Shown: positions 54,680 to 62,946 of the stretch, piece by piece
How the letters are laid out: the number at the start of each line of letters is the position of its first letter
How positions within the stretch are numbered: position 1 is the first letter of the stretch
Origin: Vibrio japonicus
GTDB lineage: Bacteria; Pseudomonadota; Gammaproteobacteria; Enterobacterales; Vibrionaceae
DNA: 64,000 nucleotides
Reading direction: 5' to 3'
NCBI RefSeq assembly: GCF_024582835.1
Contig: NZ_CP102097.1
Span: 1-64,000, forward strand
The notes under the pieces: model-generated
Database searches by the model: none
What the model was told of the DNA's origin: nothing
What the model saw: the letters and a program-made list of their open reading frames with translations, nothing else
Translations under genes and position numbers: made by a program

Positions 54680-55255
54680 ATGAAACTATTGAAAGCGTTT
54701 TGGAAGCGGCTAGCGAGTCCGAGTAAAGCAGCCGTTGGTGTTGTACTCTTTATGGGCTTCTCTGGTGGTCTTCTATTCTGGGGCGCATTTAACACGGGGA
54801 TGGAGGCAACCAACAGTGAAGAGTTCTGTTCAGGTTGTCACGCACCTATCGTTGCAGAAATTCGAGAGACTATTCACTACTCTAACCGCTCTGGTGTGCG
54901 CGCAATTTGTTCTGATTGCCACGTACCTCATGAATGGACAGATAAAATCGTACGTAAAGTTCAGGCTTCTAAAGAACTGTTCGCCCACTTCGTCGGAACC
55001 ATTGATACTCAAGAGAAATTCCAAGCTCGCCGTGCTCACCTTGCCGAACGAGAATGGTCACGTTTGAAAAAGAACGATTCATTAGAGTGTCGAAACTGCC
55101 ACGAGTTTGAGTATATGGATTTTTCTGAACAAGGCTCGCGCAGCGCTAAACAGCATTCAACAGCGCTGGCTTCCGGTGAGAAAACGTGTGTGGATTGCCA
55201 TAAAGGCATCGCACATAAATTACCAGATATGCACGGTGTAGAAGGCTGGCACTAA
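54680..55255 (+). CDS. napC: NapC, membrane tetraheme quinol dehydrogenase
   Basis: A 191-residue NapC/NirT-type cytochrome with one N-terminal membrane anchor and four heme motifs CSGCH, CSDCH, CRNCH and CVDCH. Oxidises quinol and passes electrons to NapB. Followed by a short TIGR02808-type gene. Confidence 0.95.
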   Translation: MKLLKAFWKRLASPSKAAVGVVLFMGFSGGLLFWGAFNTGMEATNSEEFCSGCHAPIVAEIRETIHYSNRSGVRAICSDCHVPHEWTDKIVRKVQASKELFAHFVGTIDTQEKFQARRAHLAEREWSRLKKNDSLECRNCHEFEYMDFSEQGSRSAKQHSTALASGEKTCVDCHKGIAHKLPDMHGVEGWH

Positions 55256-55265
55256 GGAGTAAAAA

Positions 55266-55403
55266 ATGAGTACTTTAGAATCCGTTATTTGGCACGTACT
55301 CGGATACAGTGCAATGCCAGTCATCATCTTATCTGGCTTTGCGATCGTCGCGGCTATCTCGTTGTGGCTATTGTCATTAAGTAAAGATAAAGAAATTGAT
55401 TAA
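55266..55403 (+). CDS. TIGR02808-like small membrane protein in nap operon
   Basis: A 45-residue peptide starting MSTLESVIWHVLGYSAMPVI, one membrane segment (about 17-38) and a charged tail SLSKDKEID. AAGGAG eight bases upstream. I recall this family as TIGR02808, found at nap loci in vibrios; function unknown. NapE-like small membrane proteins occur in other nap operons. Confidence 0.82.
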   Translation: MSTLESVIWHVLGYSAMPVIILSGFAIVAAISLWLLSLSKDKEID

Positions 55404-55461
55404 CTCTCGTTTTAAGCTGCAAATTCTTATGACTTAGGTTCTTCTGACTTTAGGCTGCACA

Positions 55462-55495
55462 GAAAAGCCACCGGGCGTTCGGTGGCTTTCTTATT
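55462..55495 (+). terminator. Intrinsic terminator after the nap operon
   Basis: AAAGCCACCG and CGGTGGCTTT arms with a six-base loop and T-rich tail; it also stands 30 bases from the galE stop on the minus strand. Confidence 0.88.
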
Positions 55496-55524
55496 CTTTC
55501 TTATTGGTTGTTACTTAATCGATA

Positions 55525-56541
55525 TCAAGCTTCAGGATAACCTTGCGGGTTATTCGACTGCCAACGCCAGGTATCTTCTGTCATTTGTTCTAACGTGCGC
55601 TCTGCTCGCCAATCTAATTCTGTCATCGCTTTCTTTGGATCTGCCCAACATTCAGCGATATCGCCAGGACGACGATCAACAATCTGATATGGCACCTCTC
55701 TACCTGACGCAGATTCAAATGCCTTAACCATTTCTAACACGCTATAACCGTTACCCGTGCCAAGGTTATAAACGTGCAATCCGTGTTTACTTCCTACTTT
55801 CTGAAGTGCAGCAACATGACCATCTGACAAATCCATGACGTGGATATAATCACGAACGCCTGTACCGTCTTTTGTTGGGTAATCACTTCCGAAGACTGAA
55901 AGGAAGTCGCGACGGCCAACAGCAACCTGAGAGACAAACGGCATTAGGTTATTCGGAATACCTTGAGGGTCTTCACCGAGCTCACCAGACGGGTGTGAAC
56001 CGACTGGATTGAAGTAACGCAATAGCGTGATGCTCCAATCTGGGTTCGCTTTTTGGAAGTCTGTCAGACATTCTTCAACCATTAATTTGCTGCGTCCATA
56101 TGGGTTGGTCGCGCTGGTAGGAAAATCTTCTGTAATTGGCACAGAGGCAGGATCACCGTATACAGTGGCAGACGATGAGAAAACGAGTGTTTTGACACCC
56201 GCTTCACGCATGGCATCAACAAGTACAAGCGTACCATTTACATTGTTATCGTAGTATTCAAGTGGCTTCGCAACTGACTCTCCGACCGCTTTCAGACCCG
56301 CAAAGTGAATCACAGCTTCAATATTGTTGTCTTTCAGAACGTTAACCAGCAACTCTTTGTTGCGAATGTCACCTTCGATAAAGGCAGGTTTTACACCTGA
56401 TACTTTTTCAATACGCTCTAAAACGGTCTTTTTACTGTTGTATAAATTATCGAAAATGACGGGCGTCATCCCCGCGTGGATCATTTGAATCGAGGTATGA
56501 CTACCGATATACCCCATACCACCTGTAACCAAGACGTTCAT
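55525..56541 (-). CDS. galE: UDP-glucose 4-epimerase
   Basis: A 338-residue NAD-dependent SDR-type enzyme: Rossmann start VLVTGGMGYIGSHT, catalytic Ser/Tyr/Lys around VFSSSATVYGDP and NPYGRSKLMVEE. Supplies UDP-galactose for lipopolysaccharide or capsule. Solitary, not with galTKM. Confidence 0.95.
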   Translation of the reverse strand: MNVLVTGGMGYIGSHTSIQMIHAGMTPVIFDNLYNSKKTVLERIEKVSGVKPAFIEGDIRNKELLVNVLKDNNIEAVIHFAGLKAVGESVAKPLEYYDNNVNGTLVLVDAMREAGVKTLVFSSSATVYGDPASVPITEDFPTSATNPYGRSKLMVEECLTDFQKANPDWSITLLRYFNPVGSHPSGELGEDPQGIPNNLMPFVSQVAVGRRDFLSVFGSDYPTKDGTGVRDYIHVMDLSDGHVAALQKVGSKHGLHVYNLGTGNGYSVLEMVKAFESASGREVPYQIVDRRPGDIAECWADPKKAMTELDWRAERTLEQMTEDTWRWQSNNPQGYPEA

Positions 56542-56608
56542 ATCACTAACCTTTTGAAAAATCTATCGCAAATGTTAGCGGACAAAGACAGAAAAATACA
56601 GCTCAAAG

Positions 56609-58246
56609 TTAAGACTCATGCTCGCTTAGCACAAATTGACACTTACCACGATTCTTTGCTTCATACATGGCTGTGTCTGCCGCTTTCAAAATATCATCCA
56701 TTGGAACCTTGCGATTATCGACATAGTGAACACCGATGCTCGCTCCAACCTTTAAATGGTTACCGCGATAGTCGATATCTTGCTGAATAAGCTCAATTAA
56801 ACGATCTGCAAGCGGTGGTAGGCTCTCTCGTTCGGTTGATTTAAGCAAAATGACAAATTCATCACCCGCTAGGCGAGCGACTAAATCCTGCGATCGAACT
56901 TGAGATAAAAGTCGTTCTGACACGCGTTTCAAAATTTCGTCACCCGCATCATGGCCAAAAGTATCATTAACCAATTTAAATCCATCAAGGTCTAAATAAA
57001 GTAGCGCCAAGCCATTTTTTGCCTCTCGCTCATCTTTGAGTGTGCGATCTAACACGCTGTAAAGTTGTGCTCTGTTTGCTAATCCTGTTAACGAGTCATG
57101 GTGCGCCAGATATTCCAAACGCTCCATTTCTTTCACGCTAGATAAATCAGAAAGAATGTAAACGTAATCACATTTATCGTCATCAGCCCGATGAATCATG
57201 GACACTTTGGCAAACATAGGGACTTTGTGCCCAAACAGATGCTTCTCCCATACCTCACCTTGCCATTGCCCATACTGCATAACGGACTCTTTTATTGTCG
57301 GCATCAGTGAACGAAAATGCTGCCATTCCAAACGTTCTTCTGGTTTTTTGCCTAGTAGCGCCTTTTGAGAGTAACCAAGCAATCTTGTTATCGACGGATT
57401 GACCATGGTAATCACGTCATCTTCATCCGTAACTAAGAGTCCGTCGTGACTGTTTTCAAATACACCAGCCGCTATCCGTTGTCGGCGCAATGCAACCTCA
57501 ACATCCGTTACGTCTTGGAATGTAAATAGAAATCGCTCGCTCCTACTTAATGTCGTAAAGCTGACTTTGAGCAACTGCTGCTGACCTAATGCATTGCGAA
57601 TCCACACCTGTTTGTCCGTAAACGTCATTCCACTCTCTAATGCATCACGCATAAAAGTGGCGTTATCTTCATTGCATTGAATGATTTCAGCTAAGTTCAC
57701 ACCCTCAAAGCCGTCACTGAAGCAGTAAAATACATCATGGGTTGCGGTATTAAAGTGAAGAATAGTGCCTGAACGATCAACAACAATCAGCGCATCGTTT
57801 ACGGCTTCAACCACCTCACTTATAAAAGATTTGTCTTCTTCTAACTTATCTAACTTGTAGATAACCTGCTTTTCTCTTTTCATTTGACGAACACGCATTT
57901 CATTAACAACGCCCGCCAAAGCGCCTATCTCATCATTCGAGGTGGACGAAACATTCAAGTCGTACTGCTTTTGATTGTTAAAAGACTGCATGCCTAGACT
58001 TAGGCGATGTAAAGGTTCCAAAATAATCTTATCGATCATGATGTAAAGCACACTCACCGCTACAATAAGAAGGACTAAGAAAAGCAGACTGTTATACAAG
58101 GCGGTGTGATAATTCACCTGAAATGAAGCATTGAATGGCGCGGCAAATAGCGCATAGCCCTGCGCCAAAACAAACATTCCTACGCTTACAACAACGATCG
58201 GAAGTATAAGCTTGCTCTTAAGTGATAGGTTTTTGAGAAGCTTCAT
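56609..58246 (-). CDS. HAMP-PAS-GGDEF diguanylate cyclase
   Basis: A 545-residue membrane protein: two membrane segments (about 14-36 and 47-70), HAMP-like linker (to about 130), two PAS domains (about 140-260 and 265-375), GGDEF domain (about 378-540) whose motif is AGDEF (ARLAGDEFVILL). The RxxD inhibition site (RSQD) is five residues ahead, so product feedback is likely. AGDEF proteins are active in some Vibrio cases, so I call it a probable cyclase. Confidence 0.87.
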   Translation of the reverse strand: MKLLKNLSLKSKLILPIVVVSVGMFVLAQGYALFAAPFNASFQVNYHTALYNSLLFLVLLIVAVSVLYIMIDKIILEPLHRLSLGMQSFNNQKQYDLNVSSTSNDEIGALAGVVNEMRVRQMKREKQVIYKLDKLEEDKSFISEVVEAVNDALIVVDRSGTILHFNTATHDVFYCFSDGFEGVNLAEIIQCNEDNATFMRDALESGMTFTDKQVWIRNALGQQQLLKVSFTTLSRSERFLFTFQDVTDVEVALRRQRIAAGVFENSHDGLLVTDEDDVITMVNPSITRLLGYSQKALLGKKPEERLEWQHFRSLMPTIKESVMQYGQWQGEVWEKHLFGHKVPMFAKVSMIHRADDDKCDYVYILSDLSSVKEMERLEYLAHHDSLTGLANRAQLYSVLDRTLKDEREAKNGLALLYLDLDGFKLVNDTFGHDAGDEILKRVSERLLSQVRSQDLVARLAGDEFVILLKSTERESLPPLADRLIELIQQDIDYRGNHLKVGASIGVHYVDNRKVPMDDILKAADTAMYEAKNRGKCQFVLSEHES

Positions 58247-58735
58247 GTTTGACTCCCACTGCGCCAGCTACTGCTAAAAAACACTGAAATAAAATAGAAT
58301 TCTGATATATGCCGTCATTGGCTGGATTATAAGCGTGACCGACACTCCCCTTCGACCCAAACCCGCCGTTATTGAATAGTCCATCGCAGATTCAATAAAT
58401 TGCACGTGATAGAACTATCGATTTGATTTCGAAAAAGAGATCGAATAGTCGTGCGCTGTGTAGAGAGTCTTGAATGTGCCTGTGTTCAAAAACTGGGGAC
58501 TTTCAGCGCTAATTGGCATGAATTCGACTAAATTTTGATTAGAAAAAATAAGAAATGCGTTTGGGCAGTGATGAAAAAACCTAGAGCATTCGTACATCCC
58601 TCCATCGAGCGATACAAAAAATTGATACTATCCAGCTTATCGAGCAAGTAATTGATTAAAAAATGAAATTGATCACTGTTTGGAACCTGATTTTACAACA
58701 TCGTTATAACACAGCGGTACAAGGAAAATGAAACC
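58247..58735. other. Intergenic gap upstream of pxpABC
   Basis: About 490 bases. No supported gene; a 60-residue frame on the minus strand (58415-58597) has no ribosome site. It contains the divergent promoters of the GGDEF gene and pxpA. Nothing else is recognised. Confidence 0.5.
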
Positions 58736-59485
58736 ATGAAGAGTAATCCGATTAGCTTAAATTGCGATATGGGAGAAAGCTACGGCCATTGGAAAATGGG
58801 TAACGATGAAAAAGTGATGCCATTTGTCGATCAATCTAGCATTGCTTGCGGATTTCACGCATCGGATCCCGTTATTATGAGTAGGACGATTAGGCTAGCG
58901 TTGAAATACGACGTTCAAATTGGTGCTCATCCTAGTTACCCAGACATGCAAGGTTTTGGTAGACGAAGTATCCCAATGACGATAGAAGAAATTACGAGCA
59001 TGGTTATCTATCAAGTTGGTGCTTTAAAAGCCCTGTGTGAAAGCGTTAACGCGGAGATAAGTTACATTAAGCCTCATGGCGCGTTGTATAACGACATGCT
59101 TAAAGACATTCAAATTTTCGAAGCCGTGGTTGATGCTGCCTCGTGTTTTAACGTTCCGCTGATGATGCTGGCGATTCATGATAAACAAGACTGGCTGGAT
59201 GTGGCGGATAACTATGACGTACCGCTTCTATTCGAAGCCTTTGCCGACAGACGCTACTTGGCGACAGGTCAGCTAGCACCGAGAACGATGCCTGGCTCAG
59301 TGATGACTGACGAAGATGAGATCTTAAATCAGGTCACTCAAATCGCACGCTACGGTAAAGTCAGAACACTGGACGGATACACAATTTCATTGGAAGCAGA
59401 CACGATTTGCGTTCATGGTGACAACGATGACGCAATCAATATGATTGAAAAAATTCGACAAACATTAAAAATGGAGGGATCGTAG
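58736..59485 (+). CDS. pxpA: 5-oxoprolinase subunit A
   Basis: LamB/YcsF-family catalytic subunit: 249 residues beginning MKSNPISLNCDMGESYGHWK, with CGFHASDP and IGAHPSYPD. With PxpB and PxpC it hydrolyses 5-oxoproline with ATP to glutamate. AAGGAAAATGAAACC ribosome site. pxpB starts in the stop region. Confidence 0.94.
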   Translation: MKSNPISLNCDMGESYGHWKMGNDEKVMPFVDQSSIACGFHASDPVIMSRTIRLALKYDVQIGAHPSYPDMQGFGRRSIPMTIEEITSMVIYQVGALKALCESVNAEISYIKPHGALYNDMLKDIQIFEAVVDAASCFNVPLMMLAIHDKQDWLDVADNYDVPLLFEAFADRRYLATGQLAPRTMPGSVMTDEDEILNQVTQIARYGKVRTLDGYTISLEADTICVHGDNDDAINMIEKIRQTLKMEGS

Positions 59486-60192
59486 TGGACATTGAAACAA
59501 CCATAGACCCTGTCGCGGAATGTTCTGTATTAATTCGCTTTGAGGCAGAGCCAAGCCATCAACTGTCATGGGTAATTGGTGAAATCAGCCAATATTTGAG
59601 GAACCAACTCGGTCATTGGGTTATGAATGTAACTCCCTCATTCAACACCATTCTTATTGATTATCTTCCCCATCGGGTCTCCATTTTCGAATTTGTCCCC
59701 TATTTAGAGAAAATCGTCACCGAAGCACTCTTACATTTGCCCGACAAACCAGAATTCGAGTGCGTTGAGCTTCCTGTCTATTACCACCCTGACGTAGGGC
59801 CTGATCTACAGCTTTACTACGATAGAGGGTTGACGTTGGAACAAGTGATCGACTTTCACAGCAGTAAGACATATACCGTAGGTGCCATTGGGTTTACTGC
59901 GGGTTTTGCCTTTCTTTCGGAGGTAGATGACAATCTGCATCTCGCACGCAAATCATCACCAAGATTAAAGGTAGTGAAAGGCAGTGTTGGTGTTGCGAAT
60001 AATCAAACCGCCATCTACCCAAGTGAATCTCCCGGTGGATGGAACATCATCGGCAATTGTCCCGTTGATATTTACAACCCTAACTCTTCCAACATTTTGC
60101 CTTTCAGAATTGGAACGCAGATAAAATTTAAACCCGTCGATTTAGAATCATTTTTGCAACTTGGTGGACAGATTACCGGGGGATGGCAATGA
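59485..60192 (+). CDS. pxpB: 5-oxoprolinase subunit B (KipI-like)
   Basis: A 235-residue protein of the allophanate hydrolase subunit 1 fold: CSVLIRFEAEP, ELPVYYHPDVGPDLQ, GAIGFTAGFAFLSEV and PSESPGGWNIIGNCPV. GTG start overlapping pxpA's stop by one base; end overlaps pxpC by four bases. All three overlaps suggest coupled translation. Confidence 0.93.
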   Translation: MDIETTIDPVAECSVLIRFEAEPSHQLSWVIGEISQYLRNQLGHWVMNVTPSFNTILIDYLPHRVSIFEFVPYLEKIVTEALLHLPDKPEFECVELPVYYHPDVGPDLQLYYDRGLTLEQVIDFHSSKTYTVGAIGFTAGFAFLSEVDDNLHLARKSSPRLKVVKGSVGVANNQTAIYPSESPGGWNIIGNCPVDIYNPNSSNILPFRIGTQIKFKPVDLESFLQLGGQITGGWQ

Positions 60193-61121
60193 AAAAAACA
60201 AGCTTAATAAAAGTCATAAAGCCCGGACAGCAGACACTACTGCAAGACTTTGGTCGATATGGTTTATCCCACTTAGGAATTACGCAAGGTGGACCACTGG
60301 ACGATTATGCTTACAGTTGGGCCAATCACCTCTTGGGGAACTCAACGCACTCCCCAGCACTTGAAATTACATTAGGACAAGCAGAGTTTTTGGTCGAAAA
60401 CGACTGTGAACTCGCTATCGCAGGGGGGGATTTGAATGCGAAATTGGATGGAAAACTGCTAACTAATTGGTCAACATTCCCCGCATTTCAAGGTCAAAGA
60501 CTCACATTCGGCTTACCTCGGAATGGTCTAAGAAGTTACTTAGCTGTCAAAGGAGGATTTATCGCGAAACCTCAACTTGGTAGCTGTGCCACCGTGTGCC
60601 GAGATCAACTCGGCGGCCTCCATGCGGGTTTGCCTCTAAGCGCAGACGATGAACTCCATTTTGAATCCCACAAGGTCAGAACCAAACCCATACAAATGAC
60701 CTTCCGATACAAGCCAGATTACGACCTAACGCTTGAGCTAAGAGTGATTGAAGGATATCAAGTTGATGATTTCGCTAAATCAGAGCTAGAAGCCTTTTAC
60801 TCTCAAGAGTTTGTTGTTAGCCAATTTATTGATCGAATGGGTTACCGTCTTAATCAAGGACAAGTCAAACCGCCGAGCAAAGAGTACCTAAGTGAAGGCA
60901 TTGCACTAGGTACAATTCAAGTGCCACCCAATGGCGAGCCTATTGTTCTCTTCAATGATCGCCAAACTATTGGTGGATACGCGAAACTAGGATGCGTGGC
61001 TAGAATTGATCTGCCAAGACTGGCACAAGCGAAACCGGGGCAAAAAGTTCGGTTCGTGAAAGGAGACCTACTAGGCCTGCAAGAAGCTTGGTGTAAATGG
61101 GCGAACTATTTCGGTTATTAA
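60189..61121 (+). CDS. pxpC: 5-oxoprolinase subunit C (KipA-like)
   Basis: A 310-residue protein of the allophanate hydrolase subunit 2 fold: VIKPGQQTLLQDFGRYGLSHLGI, QGGPLDDYAYSWAN, SDRQTIGGYAKLG-like end (NDRQTIGGYAKLGCVARIDL). I start at ATG 60189, which gives an ATGA overlap with pxpB and GGGGG six bases upstream; ATG 60183 is immediately after the ribosome site. Ends pxpABC. Confidence 0.93.
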   Translation: MKKTSLIKVIKPGQQTLLQDFGRYGLSHLGITQGGPLDDYAYSWANHLLGNSTHSPALEITLGQAEFLVENDCELAIAGGDLNAKLDGKLLTNWSTFPAFQGQRLTFGLPRNGLRSYLAVKGGFIAKPQLGSCATVCRDQLGGLHAGLPLSADDELHFESHKVRTKPIQMTFRYKPDYDLTLELRVIEGYQVDDFAKSELEAFYSQEFVVSQFIDRMGYRLNQGQVKPPSKEYLSEGIALGTIQVPPNGEPIVLFNDRQTIGGYAKLGCVARIDLPRLAQAKPGQKVRFVKGDLLGLQEAWCKWANYFGY

Positions 61122-61172
61122 CTAGTTTAGCTATTAACCGTATTAGTTCTGAACGACTTTGATGGCTGCAAC

Positions 61173-61208
61173 CACTATCCCAGTTCGTACATATAGGCTG
61201 GGATAGTG
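61173..61208. terminator. Inverted repeat between convergent pxpC and oxidoreductase gene
   Basis: Perfect 11-base arms CACTATCCCAG and CTGGGATAGTG around a 14-base loop; no T run on either strand. It lies between two gene ends, so a termination role is likely but not typical. Confidence 0.6.
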
Positions 61209-61219
61209 TTAAACGCAGG

Positions 61220-62659
61220 TTACTCGCCGTAATACTGAGCAAGTTCCGGTGGGTAATCTCTATTTAATGCCATGTCCTTTGCTTTCTCTTCCACCTGCTT
61301 CGAATCTAAAGACATACTTACCGGGTGCAGCTCTTCAATTGTTCGAGACTGATAGTCATATAAGTGCCATTGTTCGACCAATTTTCTGGCCGCTTCAAGC
61401 GCTGATGAGCCCTTAACCACCTCTATTCGAGCATAATGTTTACCTTCAAAGGTGACATCCGCCGCACGCAGAGTTTCGTCATTTCCTGGAATCTGTTGCG
61501 CACCAAATAATGGCGTTCCATATTCGACTGCGTGTTGATAGTCAGGAACAAAGCGTGCCATATGTTCAATTGCGCGACGTGAACGCTCTGCGACGACCTG
61601 TTTATCCCACCCTGATGTGATTTTGCTCTTTAATCGCCCAGGTAGTTTAGGCTGCGACGAACGCTCGCAAGACGAGACTAATCCATCATCAAACAAAGTA
61701 ATGTCTTTTGTCATGCCGTGAAGCTGGAACACACCATTCGCATAAGGAGTCAGCTGAGCCATTCCTTGAGGCGTGCCGCGTGGGCCGTGGAAAATCACCT
61801 CTGGCCATAACTCATTGTGTTGAGGCCATTTGGTGACGTAAGCGGCTTTAAACTCAACCAAACGATTCCGGGGCTTGTCTGCAAGATCATCAATGGTGCC
61901 TGTCTCATATCCACATGCGTTCACCAAATAGTCGATGTCGATAGTGTATGACGCACCTGCTGAGTTCTGGCAACGCAATGTCCATCCGTTTTCATTTTCT
62001 ACCAGATCCGTCACTTCCGTATTGAGCATCAACTGGCAATTTTGAATTTTCTCGAGCGCTAATTCTGCAGCCGCACCAATTCTGAACACACTCCAACCTG
62101 GCTCTTGAACGACGGCGATTGGGAATCGTAGCGTTTCAAGGTTGGTATACTTTGCGAACGGAATAAGCCAGTCATCAAAGCTTTTTGGGTGTTCGGGTTG
62201 GGTTTTCTCTTTCAGAGCTTCTATTTCATCACGCGAATAGAAACGATAGTACTCTTCGGGCTCACCCAGCACCTTGTTCGCAGGGTCTTGCACAACAAGA
62301 GCTTGATAAGCGCTTTGGACTGAGATGAGTCGCTCGTACAACTCTTCAGGCGTTCCACCATCTAAGTAAGGGACAGCAATAATCGTTGGTCGATTGTTTA
62401 CGGTATTAGGATATAAGCGAGCCGTATCGATAGACTGCTTTAGAAGGACTAGACACTGCTCGGTTGAGATTTCACGGTACAGATTACCACCTGCGTGCAA
62501 ATGGCAAATTGGCGGACCAGAAATCAATCCGTCTTTCTTTTCGATAAGAGTTACGTTGAGACCGAGTTCAGCAAGGTGAACCGCTGCGGTAGCGCCAGCA
62601 ATACCACCGCCAATAATAGCAATGGAAGGTGCACTTTTATGGGGAAAATCAGGCTGCAT
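61220..62659 (-). CDS. FAD-dependent oxidoreductase (DAO family)
   Basis: A 479-residue flavoprotein: dinucleotide fold IAIIGGGIAGATAAVHLAELGLNVTLIEKKDG, later LVNACGYETGTIDD. The rest resembles amino-acid oxidase type proteins, but the substrate is not identifiable. The residues after the FAD motif (SGPPICHLHAGGNLYREIS) are a family feature. Convergent with pxpC. Single gene. Confidence 0.8.
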   Translation of the reverse strand: MQPDFPHKSAPSIAIIGGGIAGATAAVHLAELGLNVTLIEKKDGLISGPPICHLHAGGNLYREISTEQCLVLLKQSIDTARLYPNTVNNRPTIIAVPYLDGGTPEELYERLISVQSAYQALVVQDPANKVLGEPEEYYRFYSRDEIEALKEKTQPEHPKSFDDWLIPFAKYTNLETLRFPIAVVQEPGWSVFRIGAAAELALEKIQNCQLMLNTEVTDLVENENGWTLRCQNSAGASYTIDIDYLVNACGYETGTIDDLADKPRNRLVEFKAAYVTKWPQHNELWPEVIFHGPRGTPQGMAQLTPYANGVFQLHGMTKDITLFDDGLVSSCERSSQPKLPGRLKSKITSGWDKQVVAERSRRAIEHMARFVPDYQHAVEYGTPLFGAQQIPGNDETLRAADVTFEGKHYARIEVVKGSSALEAARKLVEQWHLYDYQSRTIEELHPVSMSLDSKQVEEKAKDMALNRDYPPELAQYYGE

Positions 62660-62871
62660 TTATATGGTTAATCCATTCATTCTAAGTGCATTTTACTGTT
62701 TATAGGCTTATAAGAAAAACACAATTTTTTCAGGGAGAAGTAAAATGAATTTGACGACAAAAAAGTAAAAAAAATCTTGACTCAAATTCTGGGAAATCCG
62801 ATTTTTTAGCCAGTGTTAATAACAAACACGCCCAACACATTCATAATACAAGGGCTAGACGACTTTCATAG

Positions 62872-62936
62872 TTATCTACAGGCTGAGTTATCCCAAACTT
62901 TATCCACTGTTTTTGTGGATAAGTGAATAACTCAGC
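62872..62936. other. Nested inverted repeat holding a cluster of DnaA-box-like sequences
   Basis: Outer arms GCTGAGTTAT (62882-62891) and ATAACTCAGC (62927-62936) enclose TTATCCAC (62901-62908) and GTGGATAA (62915-62922). TGTGGATAA at 62914-62922 is the reverse complement of the perfect DnaA box TTATCCACA; TTATCTACA (62872-62880), TTATCCACT (62901-62909) and TTATCCCAA (62889-62897) are near matches. It lies just downstream of the permease stop. No T run follows, so it is not a plain terminator. Confidence 0.55.
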
Positions 62937-62946
62937 GCTATAGAGT

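Noticed and set aside
58415..58597. 60-residue minus-strand frame in the pxpA upstream gap
   Set aside because: No ribosome site, no terminator after it and unlikely residue composition.
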